Positions 17,237-22,876 of a DNA stretch of 33,491 nt are shown here, piece after piece. Numbering within the stretch: the first letter of the stretch is position 1; each line of letters opens with the position of its first letter. The position numbers and the translations under genes are program-made. This DNA comes from Candidatus Coatesiibacteriota bacterium (lineage in GTDB: Bacteria > JAFGND01): positions 1 through 33,491 of the forward strand of contig JAFGND010000070.1 in the NCBI GenBank assembly GCA_016927185.1, given 5' to 3'. The notes beneath the pieces are model-generated. The model had not been told where the DNA came from. It worked only from the letters and a program-made list of their open reading frames with translations, and searched no databases.

Positions 17237-18301
17237 CTATTCCTTTTTGCTGTGAAGAAGTACTTTTTCATAAGCCTCAAGATCATCAAGAACTTTTCCT
17301 GCTCCCAGAACTATTGCAGTAAGTGGATCATCTGCCATGTTGATCGTAAGATCTGTCTCCTTGTGCAACAATGCATCAAGTCCTTTCAGAAGTGCACCTC
17401 CTCCAGCAAGCGTAATTCCCCTGTCTTTTATATCAGATGCATGCCCGGGAGGAGTTTTCTCCAATGTCCTCTTTGTTGCATCTATTATTGCATTTACTGG
17501 CTCCTGTAAGGCTATTCTTATTTCTTCTGATCTTACCTCAACAGATCTTGGGATTCCCTCCTTCAGATTAAGACCATTAACTACCATTTTTAACTCCTGC
17601 TTGAGAGGAAATGCTGATCCAATTGTTTTCTTGATAAGTTCAGCAGTATTGTAGTCAGTTTCAATGTTATATCTCTTTCTGAGAAAATCTATTATTGCAA
17701 AATCCATTTCATCACCAGCTACCTTGACATGATTATAAACAACTATTCCAGATAATGCGATAACAACAATTTCTGTTGTACCTCCTCCAATATCTATAAT
17801 CATGTTTCCAGATGGGGAATTCACTGGCATTCCAACACCAATAGCAGCTGCCATAGGTTCAGCTATAAGGAATACCTCTCTTGCACCAGCGTGTTCCGCA
17901 CTATCAACAACTGCTCTCTTCCCAACCTCAGTGATACCTGAAGGTACGCATACAACTATTCTAGGTTTGATGAGGAAATTATGTTTAATAGCTCTTTGTA
18001 TGAAAGTCCTGAGCATATCCTCAGTCAGTTCAAAATCCTCTATAACACCATCTTTCAAAGGTCTCACTGCCTTTATGCCTTCATGTGTCCTTCCAAGCAT
18101 AGCCTTGGCTCCTCTTCCGACCTCCTTTATTCTTCCTGTTCCTGCTTCTATTGCTACTACTGAAGGTTCATCAAGGACTATTCCCCTTCCCTTGACATAA
18201 ACAAGGGTATTTGCAGTTCCAAGGTCTACTGCAACATCACTAGAAAAAAGCTGTATGAAGTCTTTGGCTAGTTGTAAGAAAGAGAATTTGGTGAAAGGCA
18301 T
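17237..18301 (-). CDS. mreB: Actin-like rod shape protein MreB
   Basis: 354 residues, typical for MreB. The actin-fold ATP site shows phosphate 1 in VDLGTANTLVYVKG, phosphate 2 in IDIGGGTTEIVVI, and the adenosine motif LAGGGALLKGLD near the C-terminus. The N-terminal KFSFLQLAKDFIQLF could form the membrane-binding amphipathic helix. MreB filaments move along the inner membrane and organise lateral wall synthesis by MreC, MreD and PBP2, all encoded directly downstream. It begins 4 nt after the stop of the upstream SPOR lipoprotein gene, with no obvious ribosome site, so coupling is likely. The sequence implies a rod-shaped cell. Confidence 0.96.
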   Translation of the reverse strand: MPFTKFSFLQLAKDFIQLFSSDVAVDLGTANTLVYVKGRGIVLDEPSVVAIEAGTGRIKEVGRGAKAMLGRTHEGIKAVRPLKDGVIEDFELTEDMLRTFIQRAIKHNFLIKPRIVVCVPSGITEVGKRAVVDSAEHAGAREVFLIAEPMAAAIGVGMPVNSPSGNMIIDIGGGTTEIVVIALSGIVVYNHVKVAGDEMDFAIIDFLRKRYNIETDYNTAELIKKTIGSAFPLKQELKMVVNGLNLKEGIPRSVEVRSEEIRIALQEPVNAIIDATKRTLEKTPPGHASDIKDRGITLAGGGALLKGLDALLHKETDLTINMADDPLTAIVLGAGKVLDDLEAYEKVLLHSKKE

Positions 18302-18305
18302 AAGT

Positions 18306-18695
18306 CTATGGTTTTACAATCCATGCACCTGGATAATCAAAACCCAGAGCTTTGTTATACAATTTCATGGCTCTTCCAAAATCAGAAACCGGTCCAACCC
18401 TCATCAGATAATATCCGTTGTAAGAAAGAGCTTTTACCTCACTACCAAACTGCAATCTTCCCCTTTCCAATCCAGAATTGACCCTTTCATAAGGCAGAAC
18501 TGTTATCTGCAAATAAAACTCTTGCTGCTCTTCCTTTTGAGATGTTTCACAGTCTGTCATTAAATAATTCGGTAAATCATTAATATTCAATGGATTAAAT
18601 TCATTGCTTGAAAACCTGTCAGGATCAGGCATATTGCTGTGACAACTAATCAAAAAAACTGCCATAAAGCATATAAATATTTTTTTTCTTAACAT
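18306..18695 (-). CDS. SPOR-domain lipoprotein upstream of mreB
   Basis: 129 residues. The start at 18695 gives a lipoprotein signal (RKKIFICFMAVFLISC, lipobox LISC) and a linker, then a C-terminal SPOR-like repeat (FYLQITVLPYERVNSGLERG, then NGYYLMRVGPVSDFGRAMKLYNKA). SPOR domains bind denuded glycan strands of peptidoglycan, which suits its place just before mreB. A longer frame from TTG at 18749 would add residues inside the promoter region and hide the lipobox, so it is rejected. No strong Shine-Dalgarno is visible before 18695. Four bases separate its stop from the mreB start, so it belongs to the mre operon. The SPOR call is from pattern only. Confidence 0.7.
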   Translation of the reverse strand: MLRKKIFICFMAVFLISCHSNMPDPDRFSSNEFNPLNINDLPNYLMTDCETSQKEEQQEFYLQITVLPYERVNSGLERGRLQFGSEVKALSYNGYYLMRVGPVSDFGRAMKLYNKALGFDYPGAWIVKP

Positions 18696-18743
18696 AATTG
18701 TATAAGTTTTTCTATAGAAACAGGTTGCAGATTCAAATGTTCT

Positions 18744-18749
18744 TGTCAA
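18744..18749 (-). promoter_or_regulatory. TTGACA box upstream of the mre operon
   Basis: Minus-strand TTGACA begins 54 nt before the lipoprotein ATG at 18695, the same distance as several other TTGAC boxes here. No convincing -10 follows at 16-18 nt (AACCTG); TATAGA comes 27 nt later. Confidence 0.25.
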
Positions 18750-18807
18750 GGTATTTCAGGCATGGAAACTTCAGTTATAGCGTTCTTGCAATGTTTTTAA
18801 TATATTC

Positions 18808-18829
18808 AACTCAGGAATAAAGCTGAGTT
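18808..18829 (-). terminator. Hairpin terminator after the 44-residue small gene
   Basis: Minus-strand AACTCAG and CTGAGTT form a 7-bp stem with an 8-nt loop, followed by GAATATATTAAAAA. It starts one base after the TGA of the small open frame at 18831-18965. The tract after the stem is A+T-rich but not a pure T run. Confidence 0.4.
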
Positions 18830-18830
18830 A

Positions 18831-18965
18831 TCATAAAAATTCTATCATCAATGCTGTCTTGAAATTCCTCCTGATTTCCAGAAATTTCCTGATTTCATTA
18901 TTATCGTAGATTGAAATATAATAATCCACTAAACAGTCAATTATATGGTTTTCAAGGAATGTCAT
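18831..18965 (-). CDS. Candidate small protein (44 residues)
   Basis: A frame with ATG at 18965 and TGA at 18831 encodes 44 residues beginning MTFLENHIIDC and ending KTALMIEFL. It has protein-like amino-acid balance (DYYISIYDNNEIRKFLEIRR), is probably helical, and has no signal peptide. A hairpin terminator begins one base past its stop, which argues that it is transcribed. Against it: no ribosome site is visible before the ATG, and it is antisense to the leader of the LamG lipoprotein. It may also be the remnant of a larger lost gene. Unknown function. Confidence 0.3.
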   Translation of the reverse strand: MTFLENHIIDCLVDYYISIYDNNEIRKFLEIRRNFKTALMIEFL

Positions 18966-18979
18966 TGAAAGAAAACAGC

Positions 18980-19009
18980 TTGACTGAAAAGTGCATGTTA
19001 TTAAACTTC
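18980..19009 (+). promoter_or_regulatory. Putative promoter of the LamG lipoprotein gene
   Basis: TTGACT at 18980-18985 lies 50 nt before the ATG (19036). TTG is followed after 19 nt by TAAACTTC (19002-19009), a partial match to the Bacteroidota -7 box; TAAACT is also a 4/6 match to TATAAT at 16 nt. Pattern-based only. Confidence 0.3.
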
Positions 19010-19035
19010 AACCTGTTGAATTTCAGGAGGTTTTT

Positions 19036-19806
19036 ATGCGAAAATTACTTATTATTCTTGGACTTATTTTAGGAATGCTTCTTTTTTCCTATTCTTGCGG
19101 TGATGATGATGATGGAGGGAATGGCACAGGCACCGGCACAGGAACTGGAACCGGTACAGGAACCGGCACAGGAACCGGCACAGGAACTGGAACTGGCGAA
19201 GGCGAATTCGCTATCTTCGATTTCAATGAAGGAAGCGGAACAACTACAAAAGGTACAGGAACTGGTGGAGAATGGACAGCTAATATTATAAATGCAACCT
19301 GGGTACAGGAAGGTTATGACAGTGCTGCAGTCCTGTTTACAACTATGGGAGCAACCCCTCAATATGTTGAAGCTGGCGAAGTAGGTGAATTCTATTTTAA
19401 TGGACAGACATTTACATATGATTTCTGGTTCAAGGCAAACAGCTTTACAGACTATGGTGGATTGTTTGACATGATTAGCGAAAGTGTTGATGGTATATGT
19501 CTGAGAACCAATCCTACTGGACAGCTGGAATTTGTTGTAGGAAATGGAGGTTGGCTGACTTATACTACAACTAATACTCTTCAGACAGGTAAATGGTATA
19601 ACATAAGAGTAGCCTTTGCAAATCAACTGATGCTACCTCATATTACAATCTATGTTGACAAGGAGACCTGGCTGGATACAAATATAGCAACACCCAATCC
19701 CCCAACAAACAAGCTGCGCATAGGAGCTCAGGTGCTTGGAAATCTGACCTCAAATGGTGTGATAGACAGATTCAGGATCTGGGACAAAGTGGTGCCACCA
19801 CTCTAG
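19036..19806 (+). CDS. Lipoprotein with Gly-Thr repeat linker and LamG-like lectin domain
   Basis: 256 residues. A lipoprotein signal ([19 protein letters not shown]) is cut before the Cys, followed by an acidic DDDD stretch. Twelve Gly-Thr dipeptides (19123-19194) make a flexible linker. A concanavalin/LamG-type beta-sandwich follows ([68 protein letters not shown]), ending with the strand pattern usual for LamG-3 (DUF-like laminin G) domains that bind sugars or act as adhesion modules. Start chosen because AGGAGG lies exactly 5 nt upstream; a longer frame from 18991 has no such signal. Monocistronic: a strong terminator follows. The repeat is prone to slippage, so linker length may vary between cells. 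Confidence 0.8.
   Translation: MRKLLIILGLILGMLLFSYSCGDDDDGGNGTGTGTGTGTGTGTGTGTGTGTGTGEGEFAIFDFNEGSGTTTKGTGTGGEWTANIINATWVQEGYDSAAVLFTTMGATPQYVEAGEVGEFYFNGQTFTYDFWFKANSFTDYGGLFDMISESVDGICLRTNPTGQLEFVVGNGGWLTYTTTNTLQTGKWYNIRVAFANQLMLPHITIYVDKETWLDTNIATPNPPTNKLRIGAQVLGNLTSNGVIDRFRIWDKVVPPL
19123..19194 (+). repeat. Twelve Gly-Thr codon pairs, 6-bp tandem repeat
   Basis: 72 bp of (GGN ACN)x12 with higher-order 12-bp similarity (GGAACCGGCACA). It encodes the flexible linker of the LamG lipoprotein. Mixed third positions (GGC/GGA/GGT, ACA/ACC/ACT) suggest selection for the peptide, not a fresh pure expansion. Confidence 0.9.
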
Positions 19807-19825
19807 GATTACAATGAAATAAATA

Positions 19826-19855
19826 AAAAAAACCCGTTATAAAACGGGTTTTTTT
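19826..19855. terminator. Strong bidirectional rho-independent terminator
   Basis: AACCCGTT (19831-19838), loop ATAA, AACGGGTT (19843-19850), extended by five A-T pairs and flanked by A and T runs on either side. It serves both the plus-strand LamG gene (stop 19806) and the minus-strand DUF3108 gene (stop 19877). Confidence 0.9.
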
Positions 19856-19876
19856 ATTCAAAGAATGGAAATATAG

Positions 19877-20650
19877 CTATTCCTCAGTATCCTCTTCATC
19901 ATCAGAGGAAACTCCTTCTGCAGCCTTGAGATAAGCTTCTATTGCTCCGATACTTATTGCACTTCTCATCTTAACAGGCATCAACCTTGCATCTTTTGTT
20001 AACCAAACCCAGAGTCGTCCTTTTTGCTTGAAAACTGCTGATGATTCAAGTTTTGGTTCAACCTTCCAGCATTCGAAAGTTCCTGCAGGGACAGTCACGG
20101 TCTCAGTTGACTGGACTTCAACAATCATTGGGTAGTTCTTTTTGTCAGCATGGTTAGGGATCTGGATTTTTGCACCAATTTTTACCTTGTCTCCTTGAGC
20201 CCTGAAATAATACAATGCACAGAGAATATCCACTACCCTTGCTGGAGTTCTCATCACTGTACCATCATCATAAGTTACTGTATTGTTTTCCTGGTCAAAA
20301 GTGGTTACAACATCCGTGCTGTAATTACCTTCCCTGAGATGCTTTTCAAATCGCAAGGAATAAAGATTTTCTATATCAAAATATGCTTCAATCCTGTCTC
20401 TAACTGGGAAGAGAGCGCTGAAAGCAGTATTCGAGTTGGTTTCAGAATATATATGATATGCCTTCCTTCCCTTGAAAACCTTGATACCTTTTACTTCTAA
20501 TGTAGCTGTTCCTGCAGTAAGACTTTGCGTTCCGAAGAACTGTATGGAAAAAGTCAGTTTCTCCCCTATTTTCCAGGGTACCTTTGCCTCTGCTGATAGA
20601 AACTGAGAAAACAGCATTATGATAATCATCACACCTGTTAGTTTTAACAC
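19877..20650 (-). CDS. DUF3108-family periplasmic protein
   Basis: 257 residues with a signal peptide (VMIIIMLFSQFLSAEA, likely cut after AEA). The body matches DUF3108: WKIGEKLTFSIQFFGTQSLTAGTATLEV, the KAYHIYSETNSN strand, YFDIENLYSLRFEKHLREG, DGTVMRTPARVVDILCALYYFR, and VTVPAGTFECWKVEP. The family is a beta-barrel-like periplasmic fold of unknown function, widespread in Bacteroidota and relatives. The start codon is GTG (20650), supported by AAGGAGG five bases upstream. It follows acpS by 29 bp in the same direction and ends at the bidirectional terminator. An acidic C-terminus (SSDDEEDTEE) is unusual. Confidence 0.8.
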   Translation of the reverse strand: MLKLTGVMIIIMLFSQFLSAEAKVPWKIGEKLTFSIQFFGTQSLTAGTATLEVKGIKVFKGRKAYHIYSETNSNTAFSALFPVRDRIEAYFDIENLYSLRFEKHLREGNYSTDVVTTFDQENNTVTYDDGTVMRTPARVVDILCALYYFRAQGDKVKIGAKIQIPNHADKKNYPMIVEVQSTETVTVPAGTFECWKVEPKLESSAVFKQKGRLWVWLTKDARLMPVKMRSAISIGAIEAYLKAAEGVSSDDEEDTEE

Positions 20651-20679
20651 AACAACCTCCTTGATATCGAAGAAATAAT

Positions 20680-21045
20680 TTATATCATTAAAACGCTTGC
20701 TATTGCATAATCCTTGTCATGTGAGACGGACAATAATAAAGCTTTATCCTTGAATTCCCTTAAATACTGACTGTTAACTATATTTATAGATGGGGATCCC
20801 TCTTCATCAATAATCACTTCTATATCCTTGTATGCGAAAATACCCTTGCCTATTGTCTTTATAAAAGCCTCTTTTGCTGCAAATCTTGCTGCATAAGAGT
20901 GATATTTTCTTGCCTGCTTTTCACAATAAATCTGTTCGTTTTTTGTAAAAATCCTGTTTATAAATCTATCTCCATATTTATTATAAAGATTTTCTATTCT
21001 AGGGATACTCACAATATCTATACCAATTGATGGTGATTTTTTCAT
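20680..21045 (-). CDS. acpS: Holo-[acyl-carrier-protein] synthase
   Basis: 121 residues, the usual AcpS length. It transfers 4'-phosphopantetheine from CoA to the serine of apo-ACP, needed for fatty-acid synthesis. The two family motifs are present: GIDIVSIPRIE at the N-terminus (metal ligand D10) and ARFAAKEAFIKTIGKG (E59 as the second Mg ligand, Lys close by). SVSHDKDYAIASVLM at the end is also typical. It overlaps the upstream zinc-ribbon gene by 4 nt (ATGA), so both are made together. Cytoplasmic, active as a trimer in known members. Confidence 0.92.
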   Translation of the reverse strand: MKKSPSIGIDIVSIPRIENLYNKYGDRFINRIFTKNEQIYCEKQARKYHSYAARFAAKEAFIKTIGKGIFAYKDIEVIIDEEGSPSINIVNSQYLREFKDKALLLSVSHDKDYAIASVLMI

Positions 21046-21245
21046 TCCCTGGGTTTTGCTTCCTTTGCAGAAGAAACAATTTCACCTTCGATCCTTATAG
21101 TACCGTTATCTATCCTGATATCAAAATGACATGAAGGATTAGTGCAGATCCAGGCTTTATACTTGATAGTTGCACCATCTCTTCCATAGTCAGAAAGTGG
21201 CACTAATACGCCCTTTTCACACTTGTTACATTTAGGAAAATTCAT
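21042..21245 (-). CDS. Small zinc-ribbon protein
   Basis: 67 residues with two Cys pairs, CNKC (positions 6-9) and CTNPSC (34-39), spaced as a rubredoxin/zinc-ribbon knuckle that should bind one zinc. PLSDYGRDGATIKYKAWICTNPSCHFDIRIDNG resembles small hypothetical zinc ribbons often found near housekeeping genes. A GGGAGG ribosome site lies 6 nt before the ATG. Its stop overlaps the acpS start. No DNA-binding or enzymatic partner can be deduced. Confidence 0.75.
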   Translation of the reverse strand: MNFPKCNKCEKGVLVPLSDYGRDGATIKYKAWICTNPSCHFDIRIDNGTIRIEGEIVSSAKEAKPRE

Positions 21246-21275
21246 TTTATCCTCCCATCACATTCAACACAATGA

Positions 21276-21298
21276 AAGGCTGAGGAAAGCTCAGCCTT
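21276..21298 (-). terminator. Hairpin terminator after the coiled-coil lipoprotein gene
   Basis: AAGGCTGAG and CTCAGCCTT form a perfect 9-bp stem with a 5-nt loop, 12 nt past the stop at 21311 and before the zinc-ribbon start at 21245. The minus-strand tract after the stem is TCATTG, a weak T run, so some read-through into the acpS operon is possible. Confidence 0.65.
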
Positions 21299-21310
21299 AA
21301 ATCAAGAAAT

Positions 21311-21694
21311 TTATTTCTTTGGTGAATATACTGGTGTTATTTTTTTCCCGCCTCTTGAAGGGCTTGGAACTGGAGTTATATGGGTACGTGGAGTAGTGGA
21401 ACCTTTTTCTCTGATAATATAGGTTCTTGTTGCTGGTAATTTTGCATTCTTCTTCAGTTCCTCTACATCCTTGATAAGATTCTCTACATCTTTTACCAGA
21501 TCATCAACAATCATCTGCAAACTGTCAACTTTTCCAGCTTTCTGAGCCATTGTCTGGCTTGATGTTTCTATTGTTGCAACCTTTGTAGACAAGTCTTCCA
21601 ATGCCTTCTTTGTAGCTGGATCAGTTCCTCCTATACAGCTTATTAGTGAAGCAGCTACCAAAACGGATAGTATTGCTACCAATACTCTTTTCAT
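21311..21694 (-). CDS. Coiled-coil lipoprotein (Lpp-like)
   Basis: 127 residues. Lipoprotein signal with lipobox LISC near residue 20 (VAILSVLVAASLISC). Residues about 28-85 show heptad-like hydrophobic spacing (LEDLSTKVATIETSSQTM, VDSLQMIVDDLVKDVENLIKDVEELKK), so it should trimerise like murein lipoprotein. The Pro/Arg/Lys-rich tail (TPRTHITPVPSPSRGGKKITPVYSPKK) could touch peptidoglycan or surface polymers. There is no Lpp C-terminal YRK crosslink motif. AAGGAGG lies 5-6 nt before the ATG. It is flanked by terminator hairpins, so it is likely monocistronic, and the long A+T-rich leader contains two TTAAGATTAA repeats. Function unassigned. Confidence 0.7.
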   Translation of the reverse strand: MKRVLVAILSVLVAASLISCIGGTDPATKKALEDLSTKVATIETSSQTMAQKAGKVDSLQMIVDDLVKDVENLIKDVEELKKNAKLPATRTYIIREKGSTTPRTHITPVPSPSRGGKKITPVYSPKK

Positions 21695-21705
21695 TATTAA
21701 CCTCC

Positions 21706-21745
21706 TTAAGATTAACCCTCTATTTACTACTGCTTTTAAGATTAA
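21706..21745. repeat. Two TTAAGATTAA direct repeats in the lipoprotein leader
   Basis: TTAAGATTAA occurs at 21706-21715 and again at 21736-21745, 30 bp apart, each beside a CCTCC (minus-strand GGAGG) Shine-Dalgarno-like sequence. The one nearer the gene overlaps its real ribosome site. They could be operator sites or a duplicated leader; chance is possible in A+T-rich DNA. Confidence 0.35.
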
Positions 21746-21936
21746 TTCACCTCCTCTTAATATCTATTTATTTTATGACGGTTTAGCTTTTATTTTTCCC
21801 TATATTTAAAGCAATTGTATTTTTCATCCTCTTTATATAAATATAAAGAATCATCAAAAAAATTCCATCTTGAAAACAGAAACTTCAAATTCAGGAAATC
21901 GAAAAAACTATATTTTGATCTTGACATTTTTAACCA

Positions 21937-22016
21937 TTATACTATTGTATAAACCAACAGGCGCCTGCTGATTTTCCTTCAGTAGATTATTAAAAGAGAG
22001 CAATTTGCTCTCTTTT
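21937..22016 (+). ncRNA. Candidate small RNA ending at the terminator
   Basis: A plus-strand TTGACA (21921-21926) is followed by TATACTATTGTAT (21938-21950) and no plus-strand gene. About 40-65 nt further the perfect hairpin AAAAGAGAGC/GCTCTCTTTT (21992-22016) and a T-rich run (CTTGTTTT) would end a short transcript. It would carry the palindrome CAGGCGCCTG. The hairpin is also the terminator for the convergent minus-strand operon, which may be its only role. No known sRNA family recognised. Confidence 0.25.
21992..22016. terminator. Terminator of the hutI-TPR-ExeA operon
   Basis: AAAAGAGAGC (21992-22001), loop AATTT, GCTCTCTTTT (22007-22016). It lies 7 nt beyond the ExeA-like stop. The stem's own T run works on both strands. 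Confidence 0.85.
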
Positions 22017-22022
22017 CTTGTT

Positions 22023-22862
22023 TTAAAAACTGTCAATAGAAGTCCTTGTCTGCAAAAGACCTAAATCATTTACTACTTCTCTTACAATATATAAATCTAC
22101 TTTTGATTTCTTGAGCAGGAAAGCTTCCAGAAGCGAATTGTCACAAATGGTATTGATAAGCCTTGGAATACCTGTGCTTGCCCTGTGAATAAGCCCATAA
22201 GCTTCGTCAGTAAAGACGGATTCCTTTGCTCCTGCTATTTTCATTCTGTGCTGAATATAACGTAGTGTTGATTCATATTTCAGGGATCTCAATGAGAATT
22301 TAAGAGCTACCCTCTGTAATAATGCTACATCCAGAGATAGATTCTGATCAATTTCAGGCAAACCAAAAAGAATGAACGTTATAAGCATCTGACCAGAATC
22401 TTCCAGATTTAAAAGTCCCCTCAATTCCTCCATAATCTCCTTGGCTCTCAGCATGTTAGCTTCGTCAATCAGAACAACTGCTTTCTTGTTCTGTTTCTTT
22501 ATTTCCTTCAATCTCAGGAAAAGCTGGTTAAGTATTTCAACTCTTGTATCAGCAAGCTGGTCAAGTTCGAATTGAGAAGCAATCTTCCTTAGAAGCCATA
22601 ATGAACTTATATCCGGATGAACTATTATAAGAAGAGCTGTTTCATATATTGAATCATCCATTTCAAGTAGAAGTCTTCTCGCAAGAGTCGTCTTTCCTGT
22701 TCCAAGATCTCCAACAAGAACAGCCAGACCTTTCATGGTCTCAGCAGCATACTTGAGCCTCAAAAGTGCCTGATCATGCTGCTCCGAATTAAAATAGAAT
22801 CTGTCATCGGGTACATTGGAAAAGGGCTGCATGGATAATCCAAAAAACTCTTCATAACTCAT
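22023..22862 (-). CDS. ExeA/GspA-like AAA ATPase
   Basis: 279 residues of the ExeA/MshM family of AAA ATPases, which in type II secretion and pilus systems act with peptidoglycan-binding partners to assemble secretins. The N-terminal family motif MSYEEFFGLSMQPFSNVPDD and YFNSEQHDQALLRLKYAA are clear. Walker A GDLGTGKT is at residues 51-58, Walker B VVLIDEANML at 129-138, and the sensor/C-terminal lid around TGIPRLINTICDNSLLEAFL. The usual longer C-terminal membrane helix and peptidoglycan-binding domain of full GspA are absent. It sits 14 nt after the TPR gene in the same direction. No secretin or pilin gene is in the window, so its partner is unknown. Confidence 0.85.
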   Translation of the reverse strand: MSYEEFFGLSMQPFSNVPDDRFYFNSEQHDQALLRLKYAAETMKGLAVLVGDLGTGKTTLARRLLLEMDDSIYETALLIIVHPDISSLWLLRKIASQFELDQLADTRVEILNQLFLRLKEIKKQNKKAVVLIDEANMLRAKEIMEELRGLLNLEDSGQMLITFILFGLPEIDQNLSLDVALLQRVALKFSLRSLKYESTLRYIQHRMKIAGAKESVFTDEAYGLIHRASTGIPRLINTICDNSLLEAFLLKKSKVDLYIVREVVNDLGLLQTRTSIDSF

Positions 22863-22876
22863 ATATCAAATTCCTA

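Larger units (their letters stand above)
18696..19035. other. 340-bp intergenic region between divergent lipoprotein genes
   Basis: It holds the TTGACA box of the mre operon, the candidate 44-residue gene with its hairpin terminator, and the TTGACT box of the LamG lipoprotein gene. Nothing else is recognisable: no tRNA cloverleaf and no long repeat. Confidence 0.6.
21695..22022. other. 328-bp intergenic region between lipoprotein and ExeA-like genes
   Basis: Contents: the two TTAAGATTAA repeats; an inverted repeat CTTTATAT-AA-ATATAAAG (21831-21848); a plus-strand TTGACA (21921-21926) with TTATAC-TATT-GTATAA (21937-21952); a GC-rich palindrome CAGGCGCCTG (21958-21967); and the terminator at 21992-22016. 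A 45-codon minus-strand frame (21790-21927) and a 33-codon plus frame ending at about 21970 are open but have no ribosome sites. Confidence 0.5.

Noticed and set aside
19123-19194. CRISPR-like or minisatellite array
   Set aside because: The repeat is a 6-bp coding repeat without spacers.
21790-21927. 45-codon minus-strand frame upstream of the coiled-coil lipoprotein
   Set aside because: Phe/Tyr/Lys-rich as expected of random A+T-rich DNA, no ribosome site, and it runs through a palindrome and a promoter-like box. Kept only as a remark.
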